DNA of 49,635 bases, from positions 1-49,635 of the forward strand of contig JAUVLG010000010.1 of assembly GCA_030595835.1 (NCBI GenBank), written 5' to 3'. Position 1 is the first letter of the stretch, and each line of letters opens with the position of its first letter. This stretch comes from Candidatus Eiseniibacteriota bacterium. GTDB taxonomy: Bacteria > Joyebacterota > Joyebacteria > Joyebacterales > Joyebacteraceae. Below are positions 33,292 to 42,664 of this stretch, piece after piece. The position numbers were made by a program, and so were the translations under genes. A model generated the notes under the pieces. That model saw only the letters and a list, made by a program, of their open reading frames with translations. It did no database searches and was not told the origin of the DNA.

Positions 33292-35988
33292 GGCGACTGC
33301 CAAGCCATCGTCATCGCGGCCGTTCCATGGCGCCGTCTGTCTGCCCGCGTCGAGCAGCTCACCCGCGACCAACGTGCGGACGAGACGCCCGGAGAGATCG
33401 TAGACCGCAAGGTCCACGCGGCCGGCAATCGGCAGCTCGTACTGGATGAGCGTGACGGGATTGAACGGGTTAGGGGAGTTCCCGTGGAGGATGGCTCGAT
33501 CGCCCGCGGCGACCGGGCCCGCTATGCCGGTCCAGAGACCCTCCGTAACCTGCAGGAACTGGTCGGCCGCCACGTCCGTCGCGCGCTCCACCAGCCCCAA
33601 GGGCCAGCGGATCTCCAGCGTATCGACCACCGTGGCTTCGCCCAACCCGAACTCCGCCGGGAGCGAGTTCTGCGAGAAGTTGCCCGACCCGCTCGTGATC
33701 TCCCTGATCTGCGAGGATCCTCCGGCGACGACCCGAACGCGCGCGCCTATCGCCGAGCGGTTCGATGCGGTCCCCTCGAGCTCAACGACGAGCCAGTGGC
33801 TCAGCTCGCCGATCTGGTTCTCGTATAGGGCATTGGCGCCACCGTTCGTCACGTAGACATCGCAGTCACTGTCGCCGTCGTAGTCGGCCCACGCACCGCC
33901 CCATCCGGAGCCGTCGTCGTCGAGCGGGGGGTCTGAAGCATCGGCAAACGCTCCGCCTCCATCGTTCTGAAACAGCCTGTCCGGGTCGTTATAATTGACG
34001 ACATGCAGGTCGAGGTGCCCGTCGTTGTCCGTGTCCACCCACGCAACGGCCATGCCGTCATGGGCGTCTGCCAGGAGCGGGGGCGTCGCGTCTGTGAAGG
34101 CTCCGCCGCCGTCGTTTCTGATGAGCCTGTTGGTGCTCCACATCTTGGTCAGGTAGATGTCCAGGTCGCCGTCGTTGTCGTAGTCGCCCCACGCGGCGCC
34201 CATCGTGATACCTGAATCCGCGAGAGCCGGAACCGTCGCGTCGGTGAAGACTCCCCCACCCTCGTTCCTGAAGAGCCTGGACGAATACACCGCCCTGGTG
34301 AGGTAGAGGTCCTGGTCCCCGTCGTTATCGAAGTCCGCCCAGGCCGCCGTGCGTCCCCTGCGCGCATCGTCCAGGGGCGGCAGTGTGACGTCCGTGAACG
34401 TCCAGGTGGGCGGGCCGTCGTTCTTCAGGAGCTTGTTGGGTCCGTCGTTGACGATGTAGAGGTCAACGTACCCGTCAGAATCGAAATCGGCCCATGAGGC
34501 GCCGTAACCCGCACTCGCGTCCGCCAGCGGGCCCGTCCCCGCACCGTCAGTGAAGGCGCCCGTCCCGTCGTTCACGAAGAGTTGGTTCCGACCATCCTCG
34601 TTGACGAGATAGATATCAAGATCACCGTCGTTGTCGTAGTCCGCCGAAGCCACGGCGGTGCCCGCTCCGGTGTCGCCGAGAAGCGCCGTGGTGGCGTCGA
34701 AAAACACGCCTCCGCCGACGTAGCTGAAGAGCTTGTTGGCCGAGTCATTGTTCGCGACGTAAATGTCGAGGTCACCGTCGCCGTCGTAGTCGCCCCACGC
34801 GATGCCGGCGCCTCGGGACGGGTCCGCGATGACCGGATGGGTGGCGTTCGTCCACGGCGCACCGAGTCTGGCAACGGGCGGCACGACAACGAAGCTCGGG
34901 TCACCCGCGAACCTCATGCACGCGAGCTCGCCGCACTGAGGGAAGTCCGCGTTGGCCTGGTCGTGGGCGTCCTTGACCGTGTAGCCGGCATTCATGTACC
35001 CGAAGAGCGCCGTCTGCCACTGGATTGAGCTTATCCAGCAATCGCCGCAGAACTCCTCGCCCATGTTGCAGTAACCCACGGTCGTCGTCTCGAGCGACGA
35101 GCCCTTGCGGAACTCGAACGACAGGGAGTTGTTGCCCGTATCGCACATCCCGCCGCAGCTGCCGACGAAGGTGAACGGCATCTTCCCGTAGTTGGCTATC
35201 CAGTCCTCTATCTCGCTCGCGGTGGTCGACTCGTAGTCCTGGCCACCGACGCACCCGCTTGCGAACGACGAGCTGCCACCGTGCGCCAGCTCGTAGAACA
35301 TCGCAACCGTGGTGGACTGGATGCGGGCCTTCACCTCATACTCCTCCGGCCAGATGATCTCCTCCGTCGAGTAGCCCATCGTGTTGAACCACGCGGACGC
35401 GTTCCCCGACCACGAGTCCCACGCCCCGCTGCAGGGAGCGTTGTAATGGGGACCCGTCAGCGAAAAGGAGCCGTAGGGCGGCGGCACGCCGGGACCGAGG
35501 TAGGTGCCACGGACGGCGTCGACCACGCTGATGATCTGCGCGCCCGCGTCGGTGACGCTGCGGACGACCCAGCATGGATTCACGGGCGTGGGGTCAAGCG
35601 GGAGCACATCGGACTCCGGCGAGATCATGTAGAGCCGAGAGAAGAGAGGGGTCCCCTCCGCCATTGCCTCGGCGTCTTCGCGAGACAGGCGAACATCGGG
35701 GGCCACGGTGGGCAGGCCGTCTCTCCAGTGCTCCTTCCGGGCAAGCAGTTCTCCTGTCCGGATGTCGAGCTGGTAGACGATGAAGTCCTTCTCGACGGTC
35801 GCCTCCCCGAGCATCCTCTGATGGAAGTAGACGAGCTTCCCGCCTATCTCGGCCTGATGGAATTCCTTCCCGGCATCGCCGTGCTCCAACGCCAGTTCCT
35901 CAAAGGTCACCGCGTGCGCGGCAGAGAGGAACAGGAAAGCAAGCGCGAGCGATACGAGCGCCGACGACGGTCGTCTGCTGTGTCTCAT
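33220..35988 (-). CDS. Secreted clan-CD-peptidase-like protein with seven VCBS repeats, ASPIC/UnbV domain and FlgD-like C-terminus
   Basis: ATG at 35986-35988 with GGGGGAG upstream begins a signal peptide (LVSLALAFLFLSAAHA). Residues 28-170 look like a propeptide region. Residues 180-370 have a caspase/gingipain-like His-Cys pair: FYELAHGGS (H236) and VGSCGGMCDTG (C278), followed by a cysteine-rich stretch. Seven repeats of the form A/W-DYDGDGDLDIYV-type (calcium-binding FG-GAP/VCBS loops) follow from about 380 to 715, enough for one seven-bladed propeller. Then an ASPIC/UnbV-type segment (SNRSAIGARVRVVAGG ... LEIRWPLG) and the sorting-type end (NSPNPFNPVTLIQYELP ... SGVYFYRLEVG). Protease activity is inferred from the dyad only. 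Confidence 0.82.
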   Translation of the reverse strand: MRHSRRPSSALVSLALAFLFLSAAHAVTFEELALEHGDAGKEFHQAEIGGKLVYFHQRMLGEATVEKDFIVYQLDIRTGELLARKEHWRDGLPTVAPDVRLSREDAEAMAEGTPLFSRLYMISPESDVLPLDPTPVNPCWVVRSVTDAGAQIISVVDAVRGTYLGPGVPPPYGSFSLTGPHYNAPCSGAWDSWSGNASAWFNTMGYSTEEIIWPEEYEVKARIQSTTVAMFYELAHGGSSSFASGCVGGQDYESTTASEIEDWIANYGKMPFTFVGSCGGMCDTGNNSLSFEFRKGSSLETTTVGYCNMGEEFCGDCWISSIQWQTALFGYMNAGYTVKDAHDQANADFPQCGELACMRFAGDPSFVVVPPVARLGAPWTNATHPVIADPSRGAGIAWGDYDGDGDLDIYVANNDSANKLFSYVGGGVFFDATTALLGDTGAGTAVASADYDNDGDLDIYLVNEDGRNQLFVNDGTGAFTDGAGTGPLADASAGYGASWADFDSDGYVDLYIVNDGPNKLLKNDGPPTWTFTDVTLPPLDDARRGRTAAWADFDNDGDQDLYLTRAVYSSRLFRNEGGGVFTDATVPALADSGITMGAAWGDYDNDGDLDIYLTKMWSTNRLIRNDGGGAFTDATPPLLADAHDGMAVAWVDTDNDGHLDLHVVNYNDPDRLFQNDGGGAFADASDPPLDDDGSGWGGAWADYDGDSDCDVYVTNGGANALYENQIGELSHWLVVELEGTASNRSAIGARVRVVAGGSSQIREITSGSGNFSQNSLPAEFGLGEATVVDTLEIRWPLGLVERATDVAADQFLQVTEGLWTGIAGPVAAGDRAILHGNSPNPFNPVTLIQYELPIAGRVDLAVYDLSGRLVRTLVAGELLDAGRQTAPWNGRDDDGLAVASGVYFYRLEVGGEVLTKRMVLLK

Positions 35989-36018
35989 CTACTACTCCCC
36001 CTGACTCACGATCTGTCC

Positions 36019-36049
36019 GAAAAGAGAGAGGGGCCGGATAACCGGCCCC
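36019..36049 (-). terminator. Intrinsic terminator of the M14 carboxypeptidase gene
   Basis: Perfect 8-bp stem GGGGCCGG (36030-36037) / CCGGCCCC (36042-36049) with a 4-nt loop; the minus-strand tail is TCTCTCTTTT. Confidence 0.85.
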
Positions 36050-36068
36050 GTCCCTTCCTGAGAGCTAA

Positions 36069-37634
36069 CTACCGTATGTAGACCATCTTCACTTCGTCCT
36101 CGCCCACGTCCGTGATGAGGCGGGCGAAGTAGACTCCCGACGCCGCGGGCTGTCCTGAAAGCCGGCGACCGTCCCAGACAACGGAACTCTCCCCGCTCTT
36201 CTGTAGCACGCCCTCGCACCGCGCGAACAGCTTCCCGGCCGCGGAGTAGATCTCGACACCGGCCAGAGTCGCGCCGGGTGCTACGAAGCTCACGGTGGCA
36301 CTCCCGCTAAAGGGATTCGGCGAGATGCCCGTGATGCGCGGGGCGTCGACCTCGTTCTCCGGCACGCCGGCCCATGACTCGAGCGCGCAATCAAGCGTGG
36401 TCCATCCTGTCGTGTCAACGACGACATCGGTGAACGTCTGCGTGTCATACCCGAAGGCGGAGAACTCCACGGTGTAGATTCCGGCCTTGAGCGGGCGCCA
36501 GTAGCGCCCGTAGTTCGGGTCGGTCGTGCGTGGCGTCAGATCCTCCGACGTGTTCTCCAGGATCTCCACCTCGGCCACGATAGGCGCCCTGGCGACTGCG
36601 TCCGTCACGTGGCCAGTGAGGCCCGGTCCCCCTGCCCTCTCCAACAGATAGTACGAACCCGTCGAGACGCGCTCGCAGATGGCGTCGACCCTGTGGCCGC
36701 CGGGCTGGCAAAGCTGGCTTAGGATCTCCATGGTGAGCCCAATGGTTCCCACAATGCCGTACTGCCAGTTCCTGCACTTGCCGGCGTCGGCGTAGCCGTA
36801 GACCGCCGAATAGGGCACGTCCTCCTCAGTCAGGGTCCGTGCGCACAGCTCGCTCACTATCGGGTAGATCGTGTGGTGATCGGGCGAGAACCCCTGGAGC
36901 GGCCAGTACCATGGGTAGTAAACCAGGTCTCCCAGGGAACTCAGGGGACTGTGGTAGTTGAGTGAGAAGAGCGGCTTGTGCTCGAGACAGAAGTCGCATA
37001 TCAACTGCGTCTCGCTCTCCGAGCCCGCGGAAGGACCACGGTAGTACTCGGAGGCGGGGTTGGTGCTTCCGCCCTGGTCCCAGTTGTAGTCGTAGTTGTG
37101 GTTGATGTCGACGCCATCGTAATCGAGATCGAACTCACCGTTATCGTTGTTGTCGAACTTGTTCTTCCGCCAGATGGTGTCGATCCCAGCCGTGACGATA
37201 TCGTGACCCTCGGGGTTCAGAATGGGTATGAACCATATCTCGAGGTCGTCTATCCACTGTGTCACCGTGTCGTTGACACCGTAGGCCGCGGTCATCTCGT
37301 CGAGCATCCACATGATGACCTCGAGACCCATGACCTCCTCAGCGTGGTGGATGCCGTTGTAGAAAACGACCGGCTCGTCCTCGTCTGTCCCCACGTTGTC
37401 TGAGAGCTTCACACCCCAGATGTCCAGCCCGTCCTGCATCGACTGACCCAGCGTGTCGACCCTGACGATCGCGGGATAGCTCGCGGCGAGCGCGAGGATC
37501 TCCGCGTGGACTTCCTCTTTCGTGTGGTAGCGCTCATCGAGCGCCAGCGCCGGTGCCGCTGCCGCCAGTACGACCAGTGCGACGATCACCAGCAGGATCG
37601 CGGGCCGTAGCGCTGCCTGACTCATGGATCTCAT
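36069..37634 (-). CDS. Secreted zinc carboxypeptidase, M14 family
   Basis: 521 aa with a signal peptide (ILLVIVALVVLAAAAPALA). The M14 fold is complete: zinc ligands in GIHHAEE (H97, E100) and NYHSP (H228), substrate residues in WRKNKF, and the general-base Glu in GLTMEIL (about 309). The position of the carboxylate-binding Arg of carboxypeptidase A, normally in 'DLNRNY', reads INHNY, so Arg is replaced by His (H179). After the catalytic domain come a carboxypeptidase-regulatory-like beta domain (GLTGHVTDAVARAPIVAEVEI) and a FlgD-like C-terminus (GISPNPFSGSATVSF ... SGVYFARL). GGAGG 9 nt before the ATG. Probably degrades extracellular peptides. Confidence 0.9.
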   Translation of the reverse strand: MRSMSQAALRPAILLVIVALVVLAAAAPALALDERYHTKEEVHAEILALAASYPAIVRVDTLGQSMQDGLDIWGVKLSDNVGTDEDEPVVFYNGIHHAEEVMGLEVIMWMLDEMTAAYGVNDTVTQWIDDLEIWFIPILNPEGHDIVTAGIDTIWRKNKFDNNDNGEFDLDYDGVDINHNYDYNWDQGGSTNPASEYYRGPSAGSESETQLICDFCLEHKPLFSLNYHSPLSSLGDLVYYPWYWPLQGFSPDHHTIYPIVSELCARTLTEEDVPYSAVYGYADAGKCRNWQYGIVGTIGLTMEILSQLCQPGGHRVDAICERVSTGSYYLLERAGGPGLTGHVTDAVARAPIVAEVEILENTSEDLTPRTTDPNYGRYWRPLKAGIYTVEFSAFGYDTQTFTDVVVDTTGWTTLDCALESWAGVPENEVDAPRITGISPNPFSGSATVSFVAPGATLAGVEIYSAAGKLFARCEGVLQKSGESSVVWDGRRLSGQPAASGVYFARLITDVGEDEVKMVYIR

Positions 37635-37680
37635 GTGATGTGCCTCCAGGTTGCTCGCGCCATTACCATGGTGCTCTCGG

Positions 37681-37736
37681 TGCCGTGTTCTCAGTGCCGT
37701 GTTCTCGGCGCCGTGTTCTCGGTGCCGTGCTCTCAG
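37681..37736. repeat. Four tandem 14-bp repeats between the C25 and M14 genes
   Basis: Units TGCCGTGTTCTCAG, TGCCGTGTTCTCGG, CGCCGTGTTCTCGG, TGCCGTGCTCTCAG, with decayed half-copies on both sides (37667-37680 and from 37737). They lie in the leader of the M14 gene. The 14-bp period excludes a coding role. Confidence 0.85.
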
Positions 37737-37776
37737 TGCCGGGTCGCCGCTCCTACCGGCCTGCCCGGGTACCTCA

Positions 37777-40700
37777 TCACTTCAGAAGCACCATCTTCGC
37801 CGAGTGCTCCTCGCCAAGCGCGTGCAGGCGCGAGAAGTAGACACCGCTCGCCACGGGCTCGCCGGCGTCGTTCGTGCCGTTCCAGACAACCTCGTGCGGT
37901 CCAGCCTCTACTCTCTCGCTTACGAGCGTCGCTACACGTCGCCCCGCTATGTCGAAGACGGCGAGCTCCGCCACGCCGGCCGCCGGTATCGAAAACGCTA
38001 TCCTCGTCACCGGGTTGAACGGGTTCGGCCGGTTGCCGAGAACCCGCACGCCCAGCGCCGCCGCGTCATCGATTCCCGTGGACGGATATCCGTCAGGCGG
38101 GTCGGTCGTGAACTTGATGGCCCTGCTGTTCGTTAGAGCAGCCGCGTGGTCCGGATACATTCTGAAGAAGCTGTACTCCAGCCCGTCGGTCTGGTTGAGG
38201 TTCTCGATGCCGACGGTCGCACCGTTCGCCGTGTCAGCGTTGGCGATGGTGCGATACTGGAACAGGATCTCCCCGTCGCCCGACGCGGTCGGATAGACAT
38301 CCTGGTCGTAGAGAATGAGCTCGAACGTCTGTTCGTATGGCACGAGGCTGGTTGTATCCACATACGTGGATTTCACGCGGCTCCACTCGACCGCGAACCG
38401 ACCGCTGCCCAGGTTCTTGTAGAGCACCTTGCCACCGGCGTTCGGATCGAGATCGTCCCAGAAGGGCGCAATCATTCCGGCCGGCCCCAGCGGTGCGCCG
38501 ATGGGCGTGTTCCTCGGCTGAGTCTCCCACTCGGGCTGGGACCCCATACCGATATCGCCGTTGCTGCAGATGCCAATGGTGTTGAAGTCCTCACCGTAGT
38601 ACCGGAACGTGAACGGCAGGGCGACGTCGACCATATCGTCGTAGCCCATGCCGAGGTCGGTGCCGCTGCCGCCGTGTGACGGATCGAGCTCGATCCAGGA
38701 GTAGGTCGGTGCCTCCAAGTAGCCCGAGTCCGTGTCGTCGTAGCAGTAGTAGCCGTGGTTGTCCGGACCGCCGGGAGAAGTCGAAGTCGGCGAACCCACG
38801 ACAAGCGGGAAGACGACGAACTGCGCGAGGCCATCGTCGCCGCTGATGTCGATGGCGAGCTCAAACTCGTGACCGACGGCCACGTCTGCCGCCGCCATCA
38901 GGCGGAACCTGTCGCCCATCGTACCTTGCATGCTGCCGCCGCCGGCTATGCTGCCCCAGTACCCGTAATCATCGATGCTCGTCAGACCGCTCGTCGGGAC
39001 CCTGAGTTCGCCGCTGACCGACGTCGCGCCCTGCGGCCCGTTGTTCTTCAGGTAGACGACGAGATCTGCGCTCTCGCCGGGGTCAAGCACGCCGTCGCCG
39101 CCGTCCACCACCACTACCGAGTAGAAGGAGAGCGTCGGCGCTCCGACCACCACCCGCACCTCACTCGTCCACGTCGCCCGCGATCCATCCGAGGCCAGGA
39201 GCTCGAAGAGCAGCTCCTCACCGTCAGGGCACCCGTTCAACACCTCGAACACGAACGGCTGGCTGCCCGACGCGGTGCCGCCACTGGGGATGCTACCGTA
39301 GGTGGCGCTCTGCGGAGTCACGACGCTGACCCAGCACGAATGCTCCGCCACGTCGAACGAGCAGCTTGCGCCTGTGACCGAGGCCATCCCATAGTTCTTG
39401 AGCGTTACGGAGAACTCGATCGTCTCGCCGGGGTTCACGACGCCGTCGCCGTTGCCGCTGCTGAGTCCCGAGCCGTCGTCGTCAATCGCGTCGCCGTAGT
39501 ACCCGACGTACCCCGCAGGCGTACCGACCACGGCCTGGCCGGTGTAGGGCACAAACTCACTTCCGCACACTGTGACGTGCACTGTTCCCGCGGTCTCAGC
39601 CGGCATGGGCATGAGCACCCTGGAATCGCCGGTCAGGACCCGCGACTCGATAAACTCATCCGCCTTGTAGAGGATGACCTCCGCGCCGGGGACGACGTTC
39701 CCGCCGGAATCGGTCACGTTGATCTCGAGGAAGTTCTGTCCGAGGTCAACGGTCGTATCGTGGCTGACCGTGAAGCTGCTCGGCGTGTCGAACCTCATCC
39801 ACAGCTCGGGATCACCGATGACGCTGTAGACGTTGTAGTAGTAGTCGACCCAGTCCTCTCCTACCCGCTCGTCGATGAACCACTTCCAGACCTCGAACTT
39901 GGCGCGCACCAACGCCTGGCCGAAGTGCTCCAGATCCTCGTAGAGCAAGCCCTGGTAGAAACCGCTGCCGATCGCGTTGTTCCAGCGTGTGTGTGTGTTG
40001 AAATCGCTGGGCCCGCACATGACCGGACCACCCCTGAGATTGCCGGGCGAGCCCGAACGAATCCACGCCTCGCCGAAGCACGGGTCGTAGCCCCAGCTCT
40101 CCCAGTTGGCGGTTCCACAGACGAAGCTCGTCATCACCGGCAACATGCCACCGTTCGACAGAGCATTGATGTCCTCAACGTAATACTCGGGGTAGTGCCA
40201 GCCCTGGGCCGCGCCCCATCCGCGGTAGTTGACGAAACCCACGCCCGAGTCAATGATGGAGCCGATCGGATTCGGCGCGATGTAGGGCGGGTACATGACC
40301 GTGTCGACTTGGGCGTAACCGCAGTCCAGCAGCATCTCGCGCACGCGGAGCACGGTCTGGCGCGGAGAAGTCGGTGGTGGCGTGGCGCCGTAGTTGCCCG
40401 CCACCATGAGCGCGTTCTTGTACCAGTCGTTGTTCGCCCCGTCGCAGTCGCGCTCGTACGACATGACCTTGAGCGTCGCGACGGTGGCCTCCGTCGGATT
40501 GTCGACCGACATCCGTCCGACAATGACGTCGGGGAAGTAGTCGCCGCCGGAAAGCTCGGCGTAAGGATGGTCAGCGACTTGGTCGATCGGCACGGCAGGC
40601 ACATACCAGCACGGCATCGTGCCGTAGGTGCCGCTCATGGTGCTGTCCCCGACCAGGAGCACGTAGTCCGGCGGGTTGGGCCACGTATCATAGGCGGTCT

Positions 40701-41562
40701 GAATGTAGTCCTTGATGTCCTGGTTCGTCGGGCTCGCGCCGATCTGCGAGAGCGTCACAAGCGTGGTCTCGATCCCTCGCTGCCGCTTCCACTCGACGAA
40801 GGGTCCCATCGCGGCGGCGTAGTCATCGACGGTAATGACGAGATACGAACCTCGGCGAATTTCGCTTCTTGGAAGCTGGTCGTAGTTGTCGACGACCGCC
40901 GCATAGATAGGCTCGAACGCCGCGGAACGGAAGGGCCTCTCTACGCGCTTCGGGTTGACGCCCTGCTCGCTCGTGGAGTTGAGCCTGAGCTCGAGCCTCT
41001 CCACGACCGAAAGCGTTCGCGTGACGGGGTTGTATCTGACGGGATTGACGCGGACGGATACGAGTCGAAGGTCCCTGAAGACGCCAGGCTCACCCACGGA
41101 AGCGACGTCGGCGGGGTAGAATGCGTCGGTGGCGTAGACGGACGCGTCGGGAACGGCCTCGATCAGCTCACGCCCCTCGAGCGCGAACGGGCGCGCGGCC
41201 GCAACGTCATAACCCTCGAGCACGCGCTCTTCAAGAGCCACAACCTCGAGTTCGACATCACCGTAAGCGGGAATCGCCACAAGATAGGACAGCACGGGCA
41301 GATCGGGCATGCCCGGGTTGCTGAGACTGCGGGCGCCCAGGATAGCCAGGTCGACGGCGCCGGGGAAACCCCTGAGTGCCGGCTCGACGATCATGCCGGG
41401 GATCTCGACCTCGATCACGGTCGTCGAGATATCAGTTGAGACGATCCTGGTCGCCACTTCCTCCGCGACCTGCCCTTCACGGAAGGGCACCCACTCCCTT
41501 GCGGAGGCGAACGAGAAGACCAGAAGCACCAGTAGAACGGCGATTGCAGTTGAGCGTGTCAC
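37777..41562 (-). CDS. Gingipain-like (C25) secreted protein with altered catalytic His, FlgD-like C-terminus
   Basis: The GTG at 41560-41562 has AAGGAG 7 nt upstream and begins the signal peptide TAIAVLLVLLVFSFASA; 1261 aa. Residues about 20-240 resemble the gingipain propeptide (PVLSYLVAIPAYGDVEL, RYNPVTRTLSVVERLEL). The C25 domain follows (YLVITVDDYAAAMGPFVEWKRQRG, DYVLLVGD, YFPDVIVGRMSV). The nucleophile Cys is in place (TSFVCGTANWES, C482), but the motif that should read 'NYxGHG' reads NYRGWG (W449). Two or three Ig-like DUF11-type modules with DPGE/NPGET turns, a domain like those before surface anchors, and a sorting-type end (NRPNPFNPVTRIAFSIP ... SGVYFSRL) complete it. It may be inactive or use the His of GWHYPEY. 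Confidence 0.88.
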   Translation of the reverse strand: MTRSTAIAVLLVLLVFSFASAREWVPFREGQVAEEVATRIVSTDISTTVIEVEIPGMIVEPALRGFPGAVDLAILGARSLSNPGMPDLPVLSYLVAIPAYGDVELEVVALEERVLEGYDVAAARPFALEGRELIEAVPDASVYATDAFYPADVASVGEPGVFRDLRLVSVRVNPVRYNPVTRTLSVVERLELRLNSTSEQGVNPKRVERPFRSAAFEPIYAAVVDNYDQLPRSEIRRGSYLVITVDDYAAAMGPFVEWKRQRGIETTLVTLSQIGASPTNQDIKDYIQTAYDTWPNPPDYVLLVGDSTMSGTYGTMPCWYVPAVPIDQVADHPYAELSGGDYFPDVIVGRMSVDNPTEATVATLKVMSYERDCDGANNDWYKNALMVAGNYGATPPPTSPRQTVLRVREMLLDCGYAQVDTVMYPPYIAPNPIGSIIDSGVGFVNYRGWGAAQGWHYPEYYVEDINALSNGGMLPVMTSFVCGTANWESWGYDPCFGEAWIRSGSPGNLRGGPVMCGPSDFNTHTRWNNAIGSGFYQGLLYEDLEHFGQALVRAKFEVWKWFIDERVGEDWVDYYYNVYSVIGDPELWMRFDTPSSFTVSHDTTVDLGQNFLEINVTDSGGNVVPGAEVILYKADEFIESRVLTGDSRVLMPMPAETAGTVHVTVCGSEFVPYTGQAVVGTPAGYVGYYGDAIDDDGSGLSSGNGDGVVNPGETIEFSVTLKNYGMASVTGASCSFDVAEHSCWVSVVTPQSATYGSIPSGGTASGSQPFVFEVLNGCPDGEELLFELLASDGSRATWTSEVRVVVGAPTLSFYSVVVVDGGDGVLDPGESADLVVYLKNNGPQGATSVSGELRVPTSGLTSIDDYGYWGSIAGGGSMQGTMGDRFRLMAAADVAVGHEFELAIDISGDDGLAQFVVFPLVVGSPTSTSPGGPDNHGYYCYDDTDSGYLEAPTYSWIELDPSHGGSGTDLGMGYDDMVDVALPFTFRYYGEDFNTIGICSNGDIGMGSQPEWETQPRNTPIGAPLGPAGMIAPFWDDLDPNAGGKVLYKNLGSGRFAVEWSRVKSTYVDTTSLVPYEQTFELILYDQDVYPTASGDGEILFQYRTIANADTANGATVGIENLNQTDGLEYSFFRMYPDHAAALTNSRAIKFTTDPPDGYPSTGIDDAAALGVRVLGNRPNPFNPVTRIAFSIPAAGVAELAVFDIAGRRVATLVSERVEAGPHEVVWNGTNDAGEPVASGVYFSRLHALGEEHSAKMVLLK

Positions 41563-41622
41563 TACGCTGCTCCTTCCCCCGGTTGTCGTCACCTTCAGTG
41601 ACAGACTGCGCGCTTGCTTCTT

Positions 41623-42645
41623 CTATTCCTCTTCAGCGACCACCAGACCCCAGTCCCGGTCGGCCACGTACACATACGAACCTGTGACGAACACGTCGTT
41701 GGCGAACGGAGTCTCGAGGAAGCCCGCCGCCCGCGGGTTCGTCGGATCGGTCACATCGAAGACTCGAAGTCCGCCGGTATGTGCGGCGACGTAGACCTTG
41801 CCGTCGCGATACGTGATCCCGTCGGCCATCCCATCCGTGTCCGCGCTCCCGATTATGCTAGGGCTGCTCGGATCGGAGATATCTATGACCTGGAGCCCCC
41901 TTCGCCAGTCGGCGACGTAGGCGTAATCGCCTTCGGCCGCCACCGCTCGCGCCTCGCCGGGCGTGTCAACGGATCCCAGGAAGAACACGTTCCTGACGTC
42001 CGTGGCGTCGTAGATCGACAGCCCCAGTTCCTCGATCGCGAGCAGCGCGAGGTTCCCGTGCAGGCAGATGCCGCGGGCAACGCCCGAGCCACCTTCGTCA
42101 CTGGCCTGCCGGAAGTACCAGGTCTCCAGACCCGCGTACCAATAGCACTCCTGCGCCTTGAGCCCGTAGCCGTCCGCCGTGAGAACCTCGTGGTAGTCAC
42201 CAGGCGTCACCTCACGTGTGACGACGTCCCTGGTGAAGGTCCCCTGCCCGTTGCTCTGCCAGACCGGATTCAGGAGATCGCTCACGTCGTAGACGTATAT
42301 GCCCTGCGCCCCGATCGCCGCGAACGCCAGTGAATCGCTGGCCACGTACGAGCAACCCATCGCCGGGTAGGACGTCTCCCCCGTCGACAAATACTCAGGG
42401 TTCGCGGGGTCGGACACGTCAACCAGCACGAGCCCGCCCTGGCCGGCGGCCAGGACACACAGCGTTCCTGCGACTTCCACGTCCTCGGCGTACCCCGCAA
42501 TCGCGAGCGTACCCACGATCCTGTAGCCGCCGGTGCCATCATCCGGCTCGACAGGGCTGCCCTTCTGGGCACACCCCGCCGCATACACGAGCACGGCCGC
42601 GGCGACCAGCAGCGTCACCACGCCGTGAAGGTGCTTAGTGCCCAT
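41623..42645 (-). CDS. LVIVD-repeat lipoprotein
   Basis: 340 aa. A signal peptide ends in the lipobox LVYAAGC, so the protein is lipid-anchored. The body is built from LVIVD repeats (GGLVLVDVSDPANPEYL, GIYVYDVSDLLNPVW, LSIYDATDVRNV, GLQVIDISDPSSPSI, GLRVFDVTDPTNPRA), which form a beta-propeller. The ATG at 42643-42645 has no evident Shine-Dalgarno but lies 19 bp after the upstream stop, so reinitiation is possible. It ends the run that begins with pgsB. Function unknown; these propellers usually bind proteins or surface partners. Confidence 0.85.
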   Translation of the reverse strand: MGTKHLHGVVTLLVAAAVLVYAAGCAQKGSPVEPDDGTGGYRIVGTLAIAGYAEDVEVAGTLCVLAAGQGGLVLVDVSDPANPEYLSTGETSYPAMGCSYVASDSLAFAAIGAQGIYVYDVSDLLNPVWQSNGQGTFTRDVVTREVTPGDYHEVLTADGYGLKAQECYWYAGLETWYFRQASDEGGSGVARGICLHGNLALLAIEELGLSIYDATDVRNVFFLGSVDTPGEARAVAAEGDYAYVADWRRGLQVIDISDPSSPSIIGSADTDGMADGITYRDGKVYVAAHTGGLRVFDVTDPTNPRAAGFLETPFANDVFVTGSYVYVADRDWGLVVAEEE

Positions 42646-42664
42646 TATACCAGTACTTACGCGT

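Noticed and set aside
37667-37750. CRISPR array
   Set aside because: The repeats are 14 bp and directly adjacent, without spacers, and no cas genes occur in the window.
38755-41439. 894-aa open frame on the plus strand
   Set aside because: It lies wholly opposite the C25 gene. Long antisense frames are expected in high-GC coding DNA, and its translation is Arg/Asp/Val-rich without any recognisable domain.
41588-41602. Terminator between the LVIVD and C25 genes
   Set aside because: Only a 5-bp GTCAC/GTGAC stem without a T-run; too weak to call.
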